Shown piece by piece: positions 35,390-47,053 of a DNA stretch of 64,000 nucleotides; the first letter of the stretch is position 1; every line of letters begins with the position of its first letter. The stretch lies in assembly GCF_003473485.1 (NCBI RefSeq), contig NC_053044.1, forward strand, positions 56,460,091 to 56,524,090, given 5' to 3'. The notes beneath the pieces are model-generated. The model ran no database searches and had not been told where the DNA came from. It saw nothing but the letters and a program-made list of their open reading frames with translations. The translations under genes and the position numbers were made by a program. This DNA is from Medicago truncatula. Taxonomy: Eukaryota; Streptophyta; Magnoliopsida; Fabales; Fabaceae.

Positions 35390-36494
35390 GCTTCTATCTT
35401 TATGTTTAAGGGGATGTAAGGAAATTTTACCCTATACCCCTGCATCTTTACCTTCACCCTACAAATTATAAAAAAATCCATTATTATCCTTTTGTCATAT
35501 AACTTTTTGCACAATTATTTTTCACCCTCACTTTCAACATTTCCAAATCCATATGAGTTCACCCCACATGTATGTATTTTCTGGAAACGTTTTTTCAACA
35601 TTTTCAGTCATAATTTTTGTCCCAAAAGCAGTGAAAACTATTCGGTAAATTCATTTTATTATTGTTTAAATTATCGATGCCATGGAACCCATGGTTAAAT
35701 GCTTAATTCTACATCTGTAAGATTGTAATCAATGACTTATTTTAATTGATTTTGGGCATGAAAGAGAACAATATTACCGGGTATTAGATTTACATAAAAA
35801 CGCTAATCAAATCAGGAATGCATCAAAACACAGCAAATGAATACTCATGATTAGCCGAGCAAAACAAATTTATGATTAACGAACAGAACTAACAAATTCA
35901 TGATTAAATCACTATATTGAGATGATGATGGAACATGATGAAAACCCAGACAAACTTAAAATCTTATAATCTCTTTTTCGGACGATCACACAAAATAAAA
36001 TGCTGAGAAATCCTCTAAAAAAACTGAAATTTTTTAATTTTATAAAAAGGTAAATTAGGTAGTTCAGATAAAATGTAGGGGTGAAAGTATAACTAAAGGG
36101 ATATAGGGTAAAATTTCCGGGGTGATGAGGGGTGGCTAGGATATATTATTCTGTATCTCTAGCTTTTTTTGTTTGATTCTAGCGCGAGTCGATGGTGTTT
36201 GAAAGACAATAACTCTGCCTTATTTTTTCCTCTATGTTATATGCATTTTCAATTATGTACTGGCGGCTTTCATGCAATTAAAATTCATTCAGTTTTGTAC
36301 CAAAATAAAATAAAAAAATTCATTCAAGTTCCTCGCAACTTTTCCTTTCCTTCTGTTACCAATTGTTTTTTATTTTAGTTATCTCGGTCACTATCATTTT
36401 CTAGCAGTTGTTTATTACATATTGATTACCATGCATAGCTACGTGGATAGAAGGGTGTAAATTATGAATTCTTGTTTTTAAGTTTGCCACAGTG
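35390..36494 (+). pseudogene. 3' remnant of a fourth F-box copy (untranslated tail only)
   Basis: 35395-35419 resembles the end of the other copies (CCAAGGGGATGTAA). It is broken by a 0.7 kb element, then resumes at 36119 with GGTGGCTAGGATATATTATT, TGGTGTTTGAAAGACAATAA and the rest of the tail seen after copies 1 and 2. The coding exons are absent. It shows that the array once had at least four units. Confidence 0.65.
35420..36118. mobile_element. Inverted-terminal-repeat element, about 0.7 kb, in the fourth F-box tail
   Basis: Starts GGAAATTTTACCCTATACCC; the right end inverted is GGAAATTTTACCCTATATCC. The interior is AT-rich with no long frame. Flanking bases GGGGATGTA and GGGGTGATG do not give a convincing duplication. 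Superfamily unknown. Confidence 0.65.
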
Positions 36495-37211
36495 CAGATC
36501 CGTTCCTAGAGTGTTACGGGCATTAAGCATAATATGAAAAAGGATCCTTACAACATAATGCATCATAATTTTTTTAGCTCATAGTTGTGTTTTTTTGCTT
36601 TTCATTTCGTTTTTTTATTTTGCTTTTCACTATAAAATAAATGTTTTTTTTAGACAACATCTGAAAATAAATTAAATATTCTATATACACCAAAACAAAA
36701 TAAAAATACCGAAGAAGTAGAGAAAAATAGCACATGTGAAGTAGACTGAAATTTTAGCACCCTATTTTCAACTAAAATAGAATTTGCTTTGTTACGAAAA
36801 TTATCCCAATTTCTTGGATAATAAATATCGTCGATATTTTTAATATTAGTGAAGTACATTATTAGGAGCAAAGGGCCCAAAAAATATCACCAATTTCTTC
36901 GATAATAAATTTTTGAGCATATTATCAAGAACAACCAAATTTTTTTATAGGAGGGTGTATATAGAAAATTTTGTGTTACATGGGATATATATAGCAAATC
37001 TCACTAAAAGAGCCAAAAATACTAACAGATATCAGCTCATTCCTTTATCATGTCAGAGTTTGGGCCTTTGAAGAGAATTTTTCTATATATACCCTCCGAA
37101 ATCCAAATATTTCTATATACACCCCCCTTACCTTAAAAATTATTTTGGGCCCCCTATCGGCATGGGCCCTAGGCCGTCGCACTCGTGGCCTATGCCCTAG
37201 GGCCGGCCCTG
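36495..37211. mobile_element. hAT-like element (717 bp) with 8 bp target duplication
   Basis: CCACAGTG occurs at 36487-36494 and 37212-37219. Ends CAGATCCGTTCC and, inverted, CAGGGCCGGCCC. The corresponding site after copy 1 (GTCACTGCAC at about 20453) is uninterrupted. The right end is strikingly GC-rich (CTAGGCCGTCGCACTCGTGG). It has an inner inverted pair around TATATACCCTCC. No transposase. Confidence 0.85.
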
Positions 37212-37219
37212 CCACAGTG

Positions 37220-38289
37220 TACTTTTTTTTTTGGTATAGAACCAAGAGACCGAATAAGTCTAATAGAAGACTCAGATGCGAATTATGACATCAGAGAAGG
37301 AAAAATCTTCAGACTTTTCAAAAAAGTCAGCACAACTATTACCTTAGCAGTAAAATAATTTTTTTACCCAATTATATTAACCTCAGGGTGAAACTTCAAA
37401 TTATCATGCTCTTTGGCCGAAACTAAAGCATTAAGCCATTAACGCAAAAAGAATAAAATCAAGTCCATGTAGCCCCTGTTTGGTTTCCCGGTGGACTGTC
37501 CAAAATGTGTGTCTCATCGTATATGCCGTGTGTTTCACATGTTTGGATCGCACTTAGCCGACTCGTGTTTCTCTTTGAACTCGCGTTTCAGGTGAAGCTG
37601 GTATCCGTAGCTTTTCAATTTGGACAAATCGATTCTCTTTTCCATAACATGGGTATTGGCTGTTTTGCCCTTCCAATTGTCATAAAAGATTCCCCTTTCC
37701 ACAACAACATGCATGTTTCTTGATTGTGTGTTTTTTAGGTGATAAACTTCAATTTCAATTTGATGAGAGAACATTATGGAAAGAGAGATGAAATAATTGA
37801 AAATTAGTGCTGTAAAATTGGATAATCTGCCATTAAAATTGGTTGGAATTCAAAATTCAATTGTGTTGTGTATAAAGGAAACAGAGCTGTAACTGTATGT
37901 GGTGTACACAAAGCAGCAAGAGGGGATGGTGGATTGTGTGGTTAATACTGCGGTGGCTGCATATGAGTAAGACACAAGTACTCGAGTAGTGACGATGAGG
38001 TGATTGTGGGCACTGGAACCATCAAATAAGACTCTTCAATGTCAATTTGTAATATGTTAAGAAAATCTACAAATAAATGTTGAGATCCATTTTAGTAATT
38101 TACACATCCAAAATCAATTTTGATTCAAACTGTCCAAACAACATATTTTATATAAATCACTTTTGTTAGGGAGTTATCCAAACATAAATCAATTTTTGTT
38201 CAACTCATTTCTAACTAAAATCAATTCTACAAAATTAATTCAATCAAAATCAATTTTAGTCACCACATAGACACGCGTAATTTGGAAAG
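37220..38289. other. Intergenic between the F-box array and HVA22
   Basis: No conserved coding sequence. Contains dispersed repeat copy B at 38095-38262 (see 34650-34805). The rest is unremarkable. Confidence 0.45.
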
Positions 38290-38541
38290 AAATTCCAATT
38301 TAAATAGCTCCTCCGGTTTCCAAGTTTTGTTCTCATTTTGCGCTTCTTTTATTTCATTTCTATTCTTCTTCTTCTTCTTCTTCCATGCTCCAAGTATATT
38401 TCTACCTCACTCTTCTCGCCGTGCCGTATTGGAACCGCCGTTGATTTCCCTCTATGTCATCACCGAAGCTCAACTGAACCCAAAAAAACACTTATCCTTT
38501 CCAATCAACACTTCCCCTTCTTCTTTCTTTTTCTCTTACCA
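38290..38541 (+). other. Probable non-coding first exon (5' UTR) of the HVA22-like gene
   Basis: A pyrimidine-rich CT leader (CTTCTTCTTCTTCTTC) ends at TACCAG, followed by the donor GTAATTC at 38542. The coding exon begins 0.9 kb downstream after an acceptor at about 39456. An apparent 121-codon frame across it is compositional. Confidence 0.55.
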
Positions 38542-38948
38542 GGTAATTCAATTTTCATTCCTCTCAATTTCCTTTCATTTCACCGTTAAATTCAATCCCC
38601 CTTTTATTAGTTTCATATTCGAAACCGATTATCTGTTTAGTTGCTAATTGTGTTACTTCGTCCCAATTCAATTTCAAATAATTCCATTGTTTACCATAGA
38701 AAACCCAAAATTAATCGCGTTTTCTCAACTGCAGTATGATATTATAGGATACCAATTTTAAGCTTCTGTATTCATCATGAACCAACCCCTTTTATTTTGG
38801 TTCAATTTTGCACTCTACAAAAAGAGGGGTAACAAACCTAACATTATGTCAGCAGCATTCCATTCATGTTTGTAGAGAAACTCATACTGAACCAGTGTTA
38901 TCAATAGTGGATGGTGTAAAATAGATAATGTATTGAAAAATTTATTTT

Positions 38949-39060
38949 CTTTGGTCAAGTAGCTTAGTGGCTAGAAATTCACCCCTAAAGTAAATTGTGG
39001 GGCATTTGATCCGGGGTTCGAACCCCGGCCCCTGCATACCACAATATCCCTACCAACCTG
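38949..39060 (+). mobile_element. tRNA-derived SINE in the leader intron of the HVA22-like gene
   Basis: Box A (AGTAGCTTAGTGGCTAG), box B (CCGGGGTTCGAACCCCGG) and the tail TATCCCTACCAACCTGG match the family of 15735-15855. No target duplication was confirmed, so ends are approximate. Confidence 0.7.
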
Positions 39061-39465
39061 GACTTGAAAGGTTTACTTATTATGGTAAATATAGGAGTAA
39101 TAGTAATACTCATTCACTATTCAGTTTTTCCATGTTTGGTACACATGCAGATTCTTTAGTTTAAGTATTAAGAAAAACTAAAATTCTAATATTTTCCACT
39201 AGTGCCGGCCGGTATATCAGCCAGCAGATTTTTGAATAGCAGCCACCATGGTCCTAATAGAGAAACTAGGATTAGGATAGCCTCACAGTGTTCATAGTGA
39301 ATTTTGATAAATCTGATAACATTGTCAACCCTTAGTAAAGTAACCTTAATTTGAGGTACTAAAATTTGCACATTTATAACTTCTTCAATTTCAGACTCAT
39401 GGAGGCTATCCTATTTGGCTTAACTGATTGTATTTTCTTTCTTCTTATCATGACAGGGATACAAA

Positions 39466-41072
39466 ATGATTGGATCCTTTGTTACGAGGATACTTGTGTA
39501 TGTTTATGACTGTATAAATTTTTTATCCTTCATATATGATGGGTTTTTGCTGTAATTTTCAAATTCAACTATTTTATATTTCAGTGTTCATGTGTTTGCA
39601 GGATGGTTTTTGGTTATGCTTACCCAGCATATGAATGCTATAAAGCAGTTGAAAAGAATAGGCCGGAAATTGAACAGCTACGCTTTTGGTGCCAGTATTG
39701 GTATAGTTCCACGAAACCTAACTTTTAAATCATTGGTATATAATGGTGCCACTTTTTAAATTTTCACTTGCAGGATTTTGGTGGCTCTTTTGACGGTGTG
39801 TGAGCGAATTGGTGATACATTTATATCATGGTAGAAATACTATCTTGGTTATGTGCAGATAATGCCATGCCCTTCTTTTTCACTGAAAAAATGTTTTATT
39901 ATGCTTTCTGATTGATTATTACTAAAACTAGCTATCGACTTTTTCTTCTTGAAGGGTTCCAATGTATAGTGAAACTAAGTTGGCATTTTTTATATATCTA
40001 TGGTACCCGAAAACAAAGGTATGAAATTAATTATTGTGGTTGAATCTGATATAGCTTTATTATTTGCTTCTTTTCAGCTTGATCTTTAACATAATATTAT
40101 TGCATGTGTTAGGGAACAACATATGTGTATGATTCTTTCTTTAGACCATATGTTGCGAAGCACGAGCCAGATATTGATCGCAACTTGATGGAACTAAAGA
40201 CACGAGCAGGAGATATTGCAGTTTCGTATTGGCAAAAAGCTGCTAGTTACGGCCAGACTAGAATATTTGACATTTTGCAGTATGTTGCTGCTCAATCAAC
40301 GCCAACAGCTCGCCCTGCTCAGGTAGCTAAGCATGTGTTGGTTTGTTAACCATGATATTTGAGGTGTGGCTTAACTGCACTGTAATTATTACCAAGTATA
40401 GTGTATCAACTTTCTTACATCCATCAGATGTAGACCATGTTGTTCATCCTTCATTCTTTTGTTTTATTCCAATTTTTTTAATAAATAAGAAGTACATTCT
40501 AAATTGTGCATATCAGCACAGAATTTAACTAATACCAGTTGAATTGATAAAACTAAGGAAATATATTTTGCACACACAAAACTTGTGCCCAGAATCATTT
40601 TCAATTTGTATACTGATTTTTTTTTATCTCATTTCCTTCTCATGCTTTCTCACAAATAAATGACATTGTCTCTTAACAGCAACGACCGGGTGTGAGGGCC
40701 CGCCAACCTGCATCCAGCAGTAGTAACCAACATGCTCCTCCAACAGCACCACCAGCTGAGGGGCCAACTCCTCCCACTTCTAGCTCATCTTCAAGCCAGC
40801 ATCAGAAGGAACTAGCAGAGGAGTTGGGTTCTTCGCAAGTACCTAAAACACTCTCCTCTTTAGCAGGTTTAAATACTCAAAAGAATATTCCTACGCAAGA
40901 ATCTGGCAACCAATCTGCACCTGCAGAGGCAGAACCAATGCAGATTGAAGCGGCACTTCCGTCATCCTCTTCTGCCAATGAAAACCCTCCTTCAAGCGAA
41001 ACAATAATGGAAGAAAGCATTAGGGTTACACGGGGCAGACTAAGAAAAACTAGATCAGATGGAACTCATTAG
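39466..41072 (+). CDS. HVA22-like protein (TB2/DP1 family; HVA22g/h type), complete
   Basis: An ER membrane-shaping protein of the TB2/DP1/REEP family. Exons: 39466-39497, 39602-39700, 39774-39830, 39955-40018, 40113-40322, 40680-41072; 855 nt, 284 residues, all phases consistent. The N-terminal domain (residues about 1-110) includes VFGYAYPAYECYKAVEKN, LRFWCQYWILVALLTVCERI and SWVPMYSETKLAFFIYLWYP, with the hydrophobic hairpins of the family, followed by GTTYVYDSFFRPYV. After YGQTRIFDILQYVAAQS comes a Ser/Pro/Gln-rich disordered tail. The protein ends MEESIRVTRGRLRKTRSDG, which I recall as characteristic of Arabidopsis HVA22G/HVA22H rather than the shorter HVA22A-E. ABA and stress induction is known for some family members but cannot be read from this sequence. 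No damage seen. Confidence 0.95.
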
Positions 41073-43403
41073 GGCTTCCAAAGTTCCAATGTTTTTCAAT
41101 TTTTTAGGTGAAGTACGATTTGCTTTGAATTGCTGTAGAATATTACAGTAGTATGCAAGTGAGTTGCCTCAGTTTCCATTCAACTTTTTCTGTTTTTTTT
41201 TAAACAAAAATATTTATGAACACTATAGTCTCACTACCTAGAAAATGTGTGATTTTGACCTACCAGTAATTTTATGAGCGAATTTAATTTCCCTAATTTT
41301 TATTAAATAATTAAATAATAAAATGAAGTCCATTTAATCTTTGTTTTATATACTACAGTTATAAGAAAAATTCTCCTTTTCAGTGCAAAATCCAACACTG
41401 GGACGCTTGATCACTCAAAATAAAATTCTAAATAAATTGAGTTAATTAAGTGTCTACATTTTTTTTGAAGAAAATTCAAAATTAAAATGGTAAATTATAC
41501 ATAATACAAAAAAAAAAAACCACCAAGCCTTTCTTTCCCTCTCCTTTAAAAAAAAAAAACCATGCATTTTTTCCCCCTCAGAAAACAACAACAAATACAA
41601 ATTAGAGACACAAATACAACACCATGGGTAGTATTGACATTTCAACATTAAAATAAGGGGCAATTTTGTCAAAACAAAACCAACCCTCTTCTTTCGAGTA
41701 AATAGTCAAATTCCCCCCTGAAATTGTAAGTTTCGTCAATTACCCCCGAAATTAACAAAACTTCAATTACCCCCTTAAATTGCATAACGTTAATCAATTT
41801 ACCCCTCCGTCAAATTTTTCTGTTAACTGTTTACGGTTATGATCAAATACCCCCCTTGAAATTTTGCACTTATGTGCAAAATGCCCCCTAAACTTAAAAA
41901 TTAAAAAAAAAAATCTTACCAAAAATCATACATTTAGTTTTTCAAGTAGTATATTGTACCTATTGTCATAAAAATTCTATTCACAAGAAAATGAATGAAT
42001 ATATGCCAAAGAAATCATGGTTTTGTCATGTGGAGCCTTTTCATTCATATTTCATATTTATCAACAAGCCTTGTTTCTTCTTCCTTCTGCAGATATTAAC
42101 CTATAAATTTTCTTTATGGACGCACAATTATCAAAAACTTGTGTACTTTATGACTGCATACTCTAACATAATTATCAACTTGTCTCCCCTTTCTTCTCTC
42201 TTCTCCAGCGTGTGTCAACCAACGTCGTCAGCATAATCTTCATCGCCGGTCAACTATCGCCTTCACCCATCACCAACGTCGTCAACATAATCTTTATCGT
42301 CGGTCATCTCCTCCACGGAGACAACGACGGTGATCGAAATGGGTGAGTTTGTTCTGAGCTGCCATCGTTGAAAAGTATACAAGGGAAGTTGAACAATGTA
42401 CAAGGAAGGGAATGAAAGAAAATTGTTGCAACCGTGTACAGGAAACAGGGAAGGAAAAGGAAAGGGAAAAAAAAAACTGTGTATACGGTGGCTATATTGT
42501 GTCTACAAATTTGTGTCCAGTTATCATTTCTCATTAAATTACGCCAAAATTAAAGTTGTATAAATTTTCCTTCTTCAAATCATAACAATGTTAATTTTTT
42601 ATAAAAGTTATATATTTTTTATAATATTTGAGTTTAACATTATTCTGCGTTCTAAATTCATCATAAATAAATCCTTTGAAGCTTGAATTAAAATAATAGA
42701 ATTTTAATTTATTTTGTTTTGGTGGGCAATTTTTTGGTTGAGGTGGACTATGATGGGCGCTGAATCACCATAGAACATTACAGTATTAAACAAAGAGATC
42801 ACACAGAAAATTAAAACTAAACTTTTTATTTTGTTTGGCTGAGGTAACAAGATGGTTGATTCACCAAGGTACATTCTCATCCTCGAGGTATAGATAGGCA
42901 TAAACATAAAGGACTTTTCTTCATCTATACTCCATCCTTTCTTATTTTCAACCACGGATTACCAAAAAAAATAAGATTACAAAATTAAATAAAATAAACT
43001 TATTGTAATTTAGTATATGTTTATTTTCTATTGTTCTGTTTTTGGCGTCACGGGCACCCTAATGGTATTCGGCAGTCCTAGCTAGTTAAGCAACTGCATG
43101 TTCAACAAAGAAAAGAGCTAGCATTTACAGTTTGAAATGTACCCTTTGTGTCATATGCAACAATCAGCAGCCTAACATTTACATATATTGACCATATATA
43201 TCAGCGATGCCTACTCTAAGCAAATGCGATATCGCAGTTGAACTAATCATTGAGAACTGAAAAGTTCATCTATCTGAGCCAACTGCACTTGTGCTGAACA
43301 AAGAGGAAAGAGCATTAATGAACCAGGCCTTCAAATTGGTCAATTTGTATCCTCAATAGAGATAAACCCAAGAATCAAATTCATATAATGAAAGAAAATA
43401 TTT
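41073..43403. other. Intergenic between HVA22 and E2F (convergent genes)
   Basis: Includes the HVA22 3' UTR. 41700-41880 holds one end of a transposon-like repeat (CCCCCTGAAATTGTAAG, ATTACCCCC, CTCCGTCAAATTTTTCTGTTAAC) without its partner. 42215-42310 has an imperfect tandem pair (CAACGTCGTCAGCATAATC and CAACGTCGTCAACATAATC). No gene recognised. Confidence 0.45.
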
Positions 43404-46400
43404 CTACCGCCACAATTCTGTTAGGCCAACTTGGGGATCTGATTGAAACCAATAATCACCGTCAACCTGCAAAAATACAAGTAAAATGAATTAAAACTTT
43501 GGCCTAAAATTTCATTTTTATTTTGCAGTTTTTTGGTTATTAATTAATCATTAGAGGTTCTATTCATACATCCAAATCCGTAGGAGTAATCTGTTGAATT
43601 CCAAAAGCCTCTGAGTCAAGCGAATTTAAACTCCCAGAAGGGTTTTTCTGAAAACCTTGGTTTTCTAATAATCCCACACCGTCCATTCTGCAGCCGTTGC
43701 TATTCCGTGATGGATCTTCTAGCTTTGCCTGCTTGGCACTCACACCCTCAAACTTGTGGTCGTGCTTGCTTCAAGCATATAAAGGATCAGTTAGAGACAA
43801 CATGAAATACGGACTTTAAACCAACAATGAAAAAGGATATTAATTATTAACAAGTAAGCAAGGAGAGAACATAGTAATAAAGAAAAAAATATTAGGGTGC
43901 AACGTTGCAGAAGAGAAGTACTTCAAGAGGTACAGATTTATCGGTCCAGTTGCACTTCTAACAATCATTCTGTACTGCCTTTGGTGGAAGCCTAATTCCT
44001 GCTCATTTGAGTGAGAAGTCAATAAGAAACTTGTTATACTAAACATATTTTAACATCCATATAAGTTGAATCCCACCTCATCAGGATCGGGGACCTCAAT
44101 GAAACTAGCTTTTGGAGCCTTGATTGTAATAAGTTGCTTATTCTGTAAAAGCAGTTAACAAAAGTGAGTAATAATAATGGATGCACTATATTTATACAAA
44201 GTTTTCGATACTTGGAGAAAAAGGACCTGGAAGCATGGAAGGGTAAGAATATCTTCTTTGGTAAAAAAAAGGTACCTAATGATCAAACAAGCTCACTATT
44301 ACATAAAGTAGCAGTAAGAAATCAAAACTCAAAGGAAAATTTGTCAGAAGTTCTTACTTTCCAGTGTTTTCACCTTCCTCCAGGTTTCTTATAAGCTCCT
44401 TTCTTTCACTGAGAATTGACATGATAAATTTCAAGATAAAACAGATAAGTCAAAATAAAACTAACGATATTAGTAGCACCTAGCGAACCTTATACACTGG
44501 TCAAGTTTGAATTCCTCGGCATATAAGCTATCAACTTCATCCTGCAATGGACCAAATTATCAGAATTGGACCAAACCATTTCTATACTGCAGAGCATTAA
44601 TTTGCTAAATAGTATCATATGTTCTACACATATTTGGCATTTAACATTACTATTATTATTATTTTAGGGTTTTGTGGGTAAAGAGTGTTTGGCTAAAGGT
44701 TTTATTACCTGAACCTAAGAAAGGGAAAATTGGAACCAAGAAGACTAATTGCTTATGTTTCATTACTATCAGTTTTTAGTAATTTGACAACAGTTTCATC
44801 TATTTTATTTATTCATTCATTATATGTTAATTTTTCCAACACGATGATATCAAATCAAACAGCATTTAGATTGCGCATCTGCCTCATCCAACAAACAAAA
44901 TTAAAAACATCATGTTATATATTGTTATGTAAAAGAGACAAGTCACATAGAAGTATTTCAATCTTGAGGGTTCTACAGAATGCATATATCTTCAGCCCAA
45001 AAGTTTCCTTTCGGCGTCAATAAATAATGTCTTCAGCAGCTCAAGTTGCACCTTACTGCTAGTAACTTGTATTTTGTTTAGACCACTGTTATCATCCTCA
45101 GCAACCTTAACTGTACTGCTACCAACAAATACTTTGGAGAGATTCTATTTCATCTATAGTATACAAACCGGAGATTCCTAGGTGCAATGTCTAATCGGTG
45201 ACAAGAAATATGATGCCATGAAGACAATAAGATTCCTGAAACCTATGACTTGGAAGGAAACTAAATAGTATATAAAAAACATGGTTATGAAAAACTGAGT
45301 AGAGATGTTTACAATCCTAATTAATCATCCGATCATACCAGATGTGTAAAAGCAGGAAATGTGGAATACATATTAACTAACTGACAAGTAAAAAAAGATT
45401 GACAAACCTTTAGAGTATTAACTTGATGCTCCAGTTCTCGTGGCTCAAGTCCATCACATCCCCTGTGAATAAGGCCCATCATCATATATTATCATTTCAT
45501 TTCATAAACATGATAAAAATCAAACCAATAGTATATACCAAATAAAAATATTAGATATTTACTTCCACCGTATATGGTTCTTTGAAGTTTTCTCTATCAA
45601 TCCTATTCCTTCAAGAACATTTGTAATGTCATAAATTCTCCTTTTTTGAACCTGAAGACAAATGTCAAATTACTATTATTAAAAAATGTTAAATTATATT
45701 ATACATGTCTTATTAAAGCACTAGGAGGTGAAGCTCAAAATCAGACCTGCTAATACGAACCATCGGGCATATATACAATGAAAGACAATTTCTATACCTT
45801 TAAGATCTCAGCAGTTTTATTTAGATCAAGGGTACCATCCTTAGCCTCATTGATCAAACTGATAAATTTCTTGGTTAGCAATCCTGCAAACAGTACATGA
45901 TGTAGCTGTTCGTCATAAAAAGAGCTAAATTAATGACAAAAAGTCATAAAAGATCACTTGAGTGTGGACATACCTAAGGAACTGTCATAACGATTGACTG
46001 TGGCTGAATTCAGAGAGTCTGATAGGAAAAATCCACCCAACATAAAATAAAAATAATGTGAGAATACAGATAATGATATACAAACCAACGCACATTATCA
46101 TACTCTAAAAGAAAATTACCTGTATTTGAAATCTGATTGGCAGATTTTGAATTTTTTGAAACTTTTGATTTACCATTATGCTTTCCTCTTGGGTTGGGTT
46201 GGGTTTGAAGAAGTGGAGGAAGATTAACAGTGTTGCTCTGACTCGGAAACGCTTCAACGTTACTACTAGTGTGCAAGTTGACATTATTGATTTCATTTCT
46301 TTGACTTAACTGCAATAGACAGTTGAATTGAATGCAAGCATTTAAAGTGTGAGCAGAAATTAAATATATAATTTGTAACATTGTTGACTAATATTTGTTG

Positions 46401-47053
46401 GATACTCATTCTAGATTCTGATATTTATTTATTAAATTAAACCATAAGCAGAGTTAATTATAAGAGTTAGTTGAGCTGAAAACAGAATTGAAATATAAAA
46501 CTGCTAAATTGAATAAGTATTATGAAGAGCAACAAATTGTAACATTGTTGCTCCCTATAACATAAAAAAAAAAAAAAAAAAAAAAAGAAAGAAAGAGTCA
46601 CTAAAATTTGTATAACTAATGAATGGATTGAATCTCAATTCTGAAGTGTGCCTAGAACAGTTCTTCTAACAACTAAGGAGTGAGCGGCATATTAATTCCA
46701 CTTTAAATTCAGCGCTGAACCTCATAGACTAATCCCGGAGAGAATATAACATTGGTGCATTCCTAGGGTTAGATTGAAACACATGAAAGAAGAGATCTCT
46801 TAACATCTTCGGTTGATTTATAATATTTGGAGAAAAACATGAAGATATAAATGAATGATCGGAAATTTTTGGTTAAATAATCTGATCCGATCGATATTGT
46901 GAAATGAAAGAAAGAAATAAAAATTGGAGAAGGAAAAAGAAGAAGACTTACGGGAAACATAGAAGAAGAAGAAGAAGTAAAAGGAGTGAAATTGAATTGA
47001 GAAAAATGAGGAATTTGATCCTCGCTTGGAGTCGACATGAATGATGAACCCAA
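43404..47053 (-). CDS. E2F: E2F transcription factor (E2FC-like), complete
   Basis: A DNA-binding regulator of S-phase genes, acting as a heterodimer with DP and bound by retinoblastoma-related protein. Thirteen minus-strand exons: 46952-47053, 46120-46309, 45974-46018, 45798-45883, 45563-45651, 45408-45462, 44489-44541, 44358-44408, 44227-44275, 44077-44142, 43922-43998, 43570-43768, 43404-43466. Total 1125 nt, 374 residues; every phase closes. The winged-helix domain (about residues 110-175) reads [40 protein letters not shown] and [12 protein letters not shown] coiled-coil dimerisation part follows ([21 protein letters not shown]), then the marked box ([32 protein letters not shown]). The C-terminus [16 protein letters not shown] is the RBR-binding motif. 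Length and short N-terminus fit E2FC better than E2FA/B; a second ATG lies five codons in. Confidence 0.95.

Noticed and set aside
38282-38647. 121-codon plus-strand protein
   Set aside because: Lies across the CT-rich leader exon and donor of the HVA22-like gene; composition only.
46769-47053. 94-codon minus-strand protein
   Set aside because: It is E2F exon 1 read on into its intron; the real exon ends at 46952 at a GTAAGT donor.
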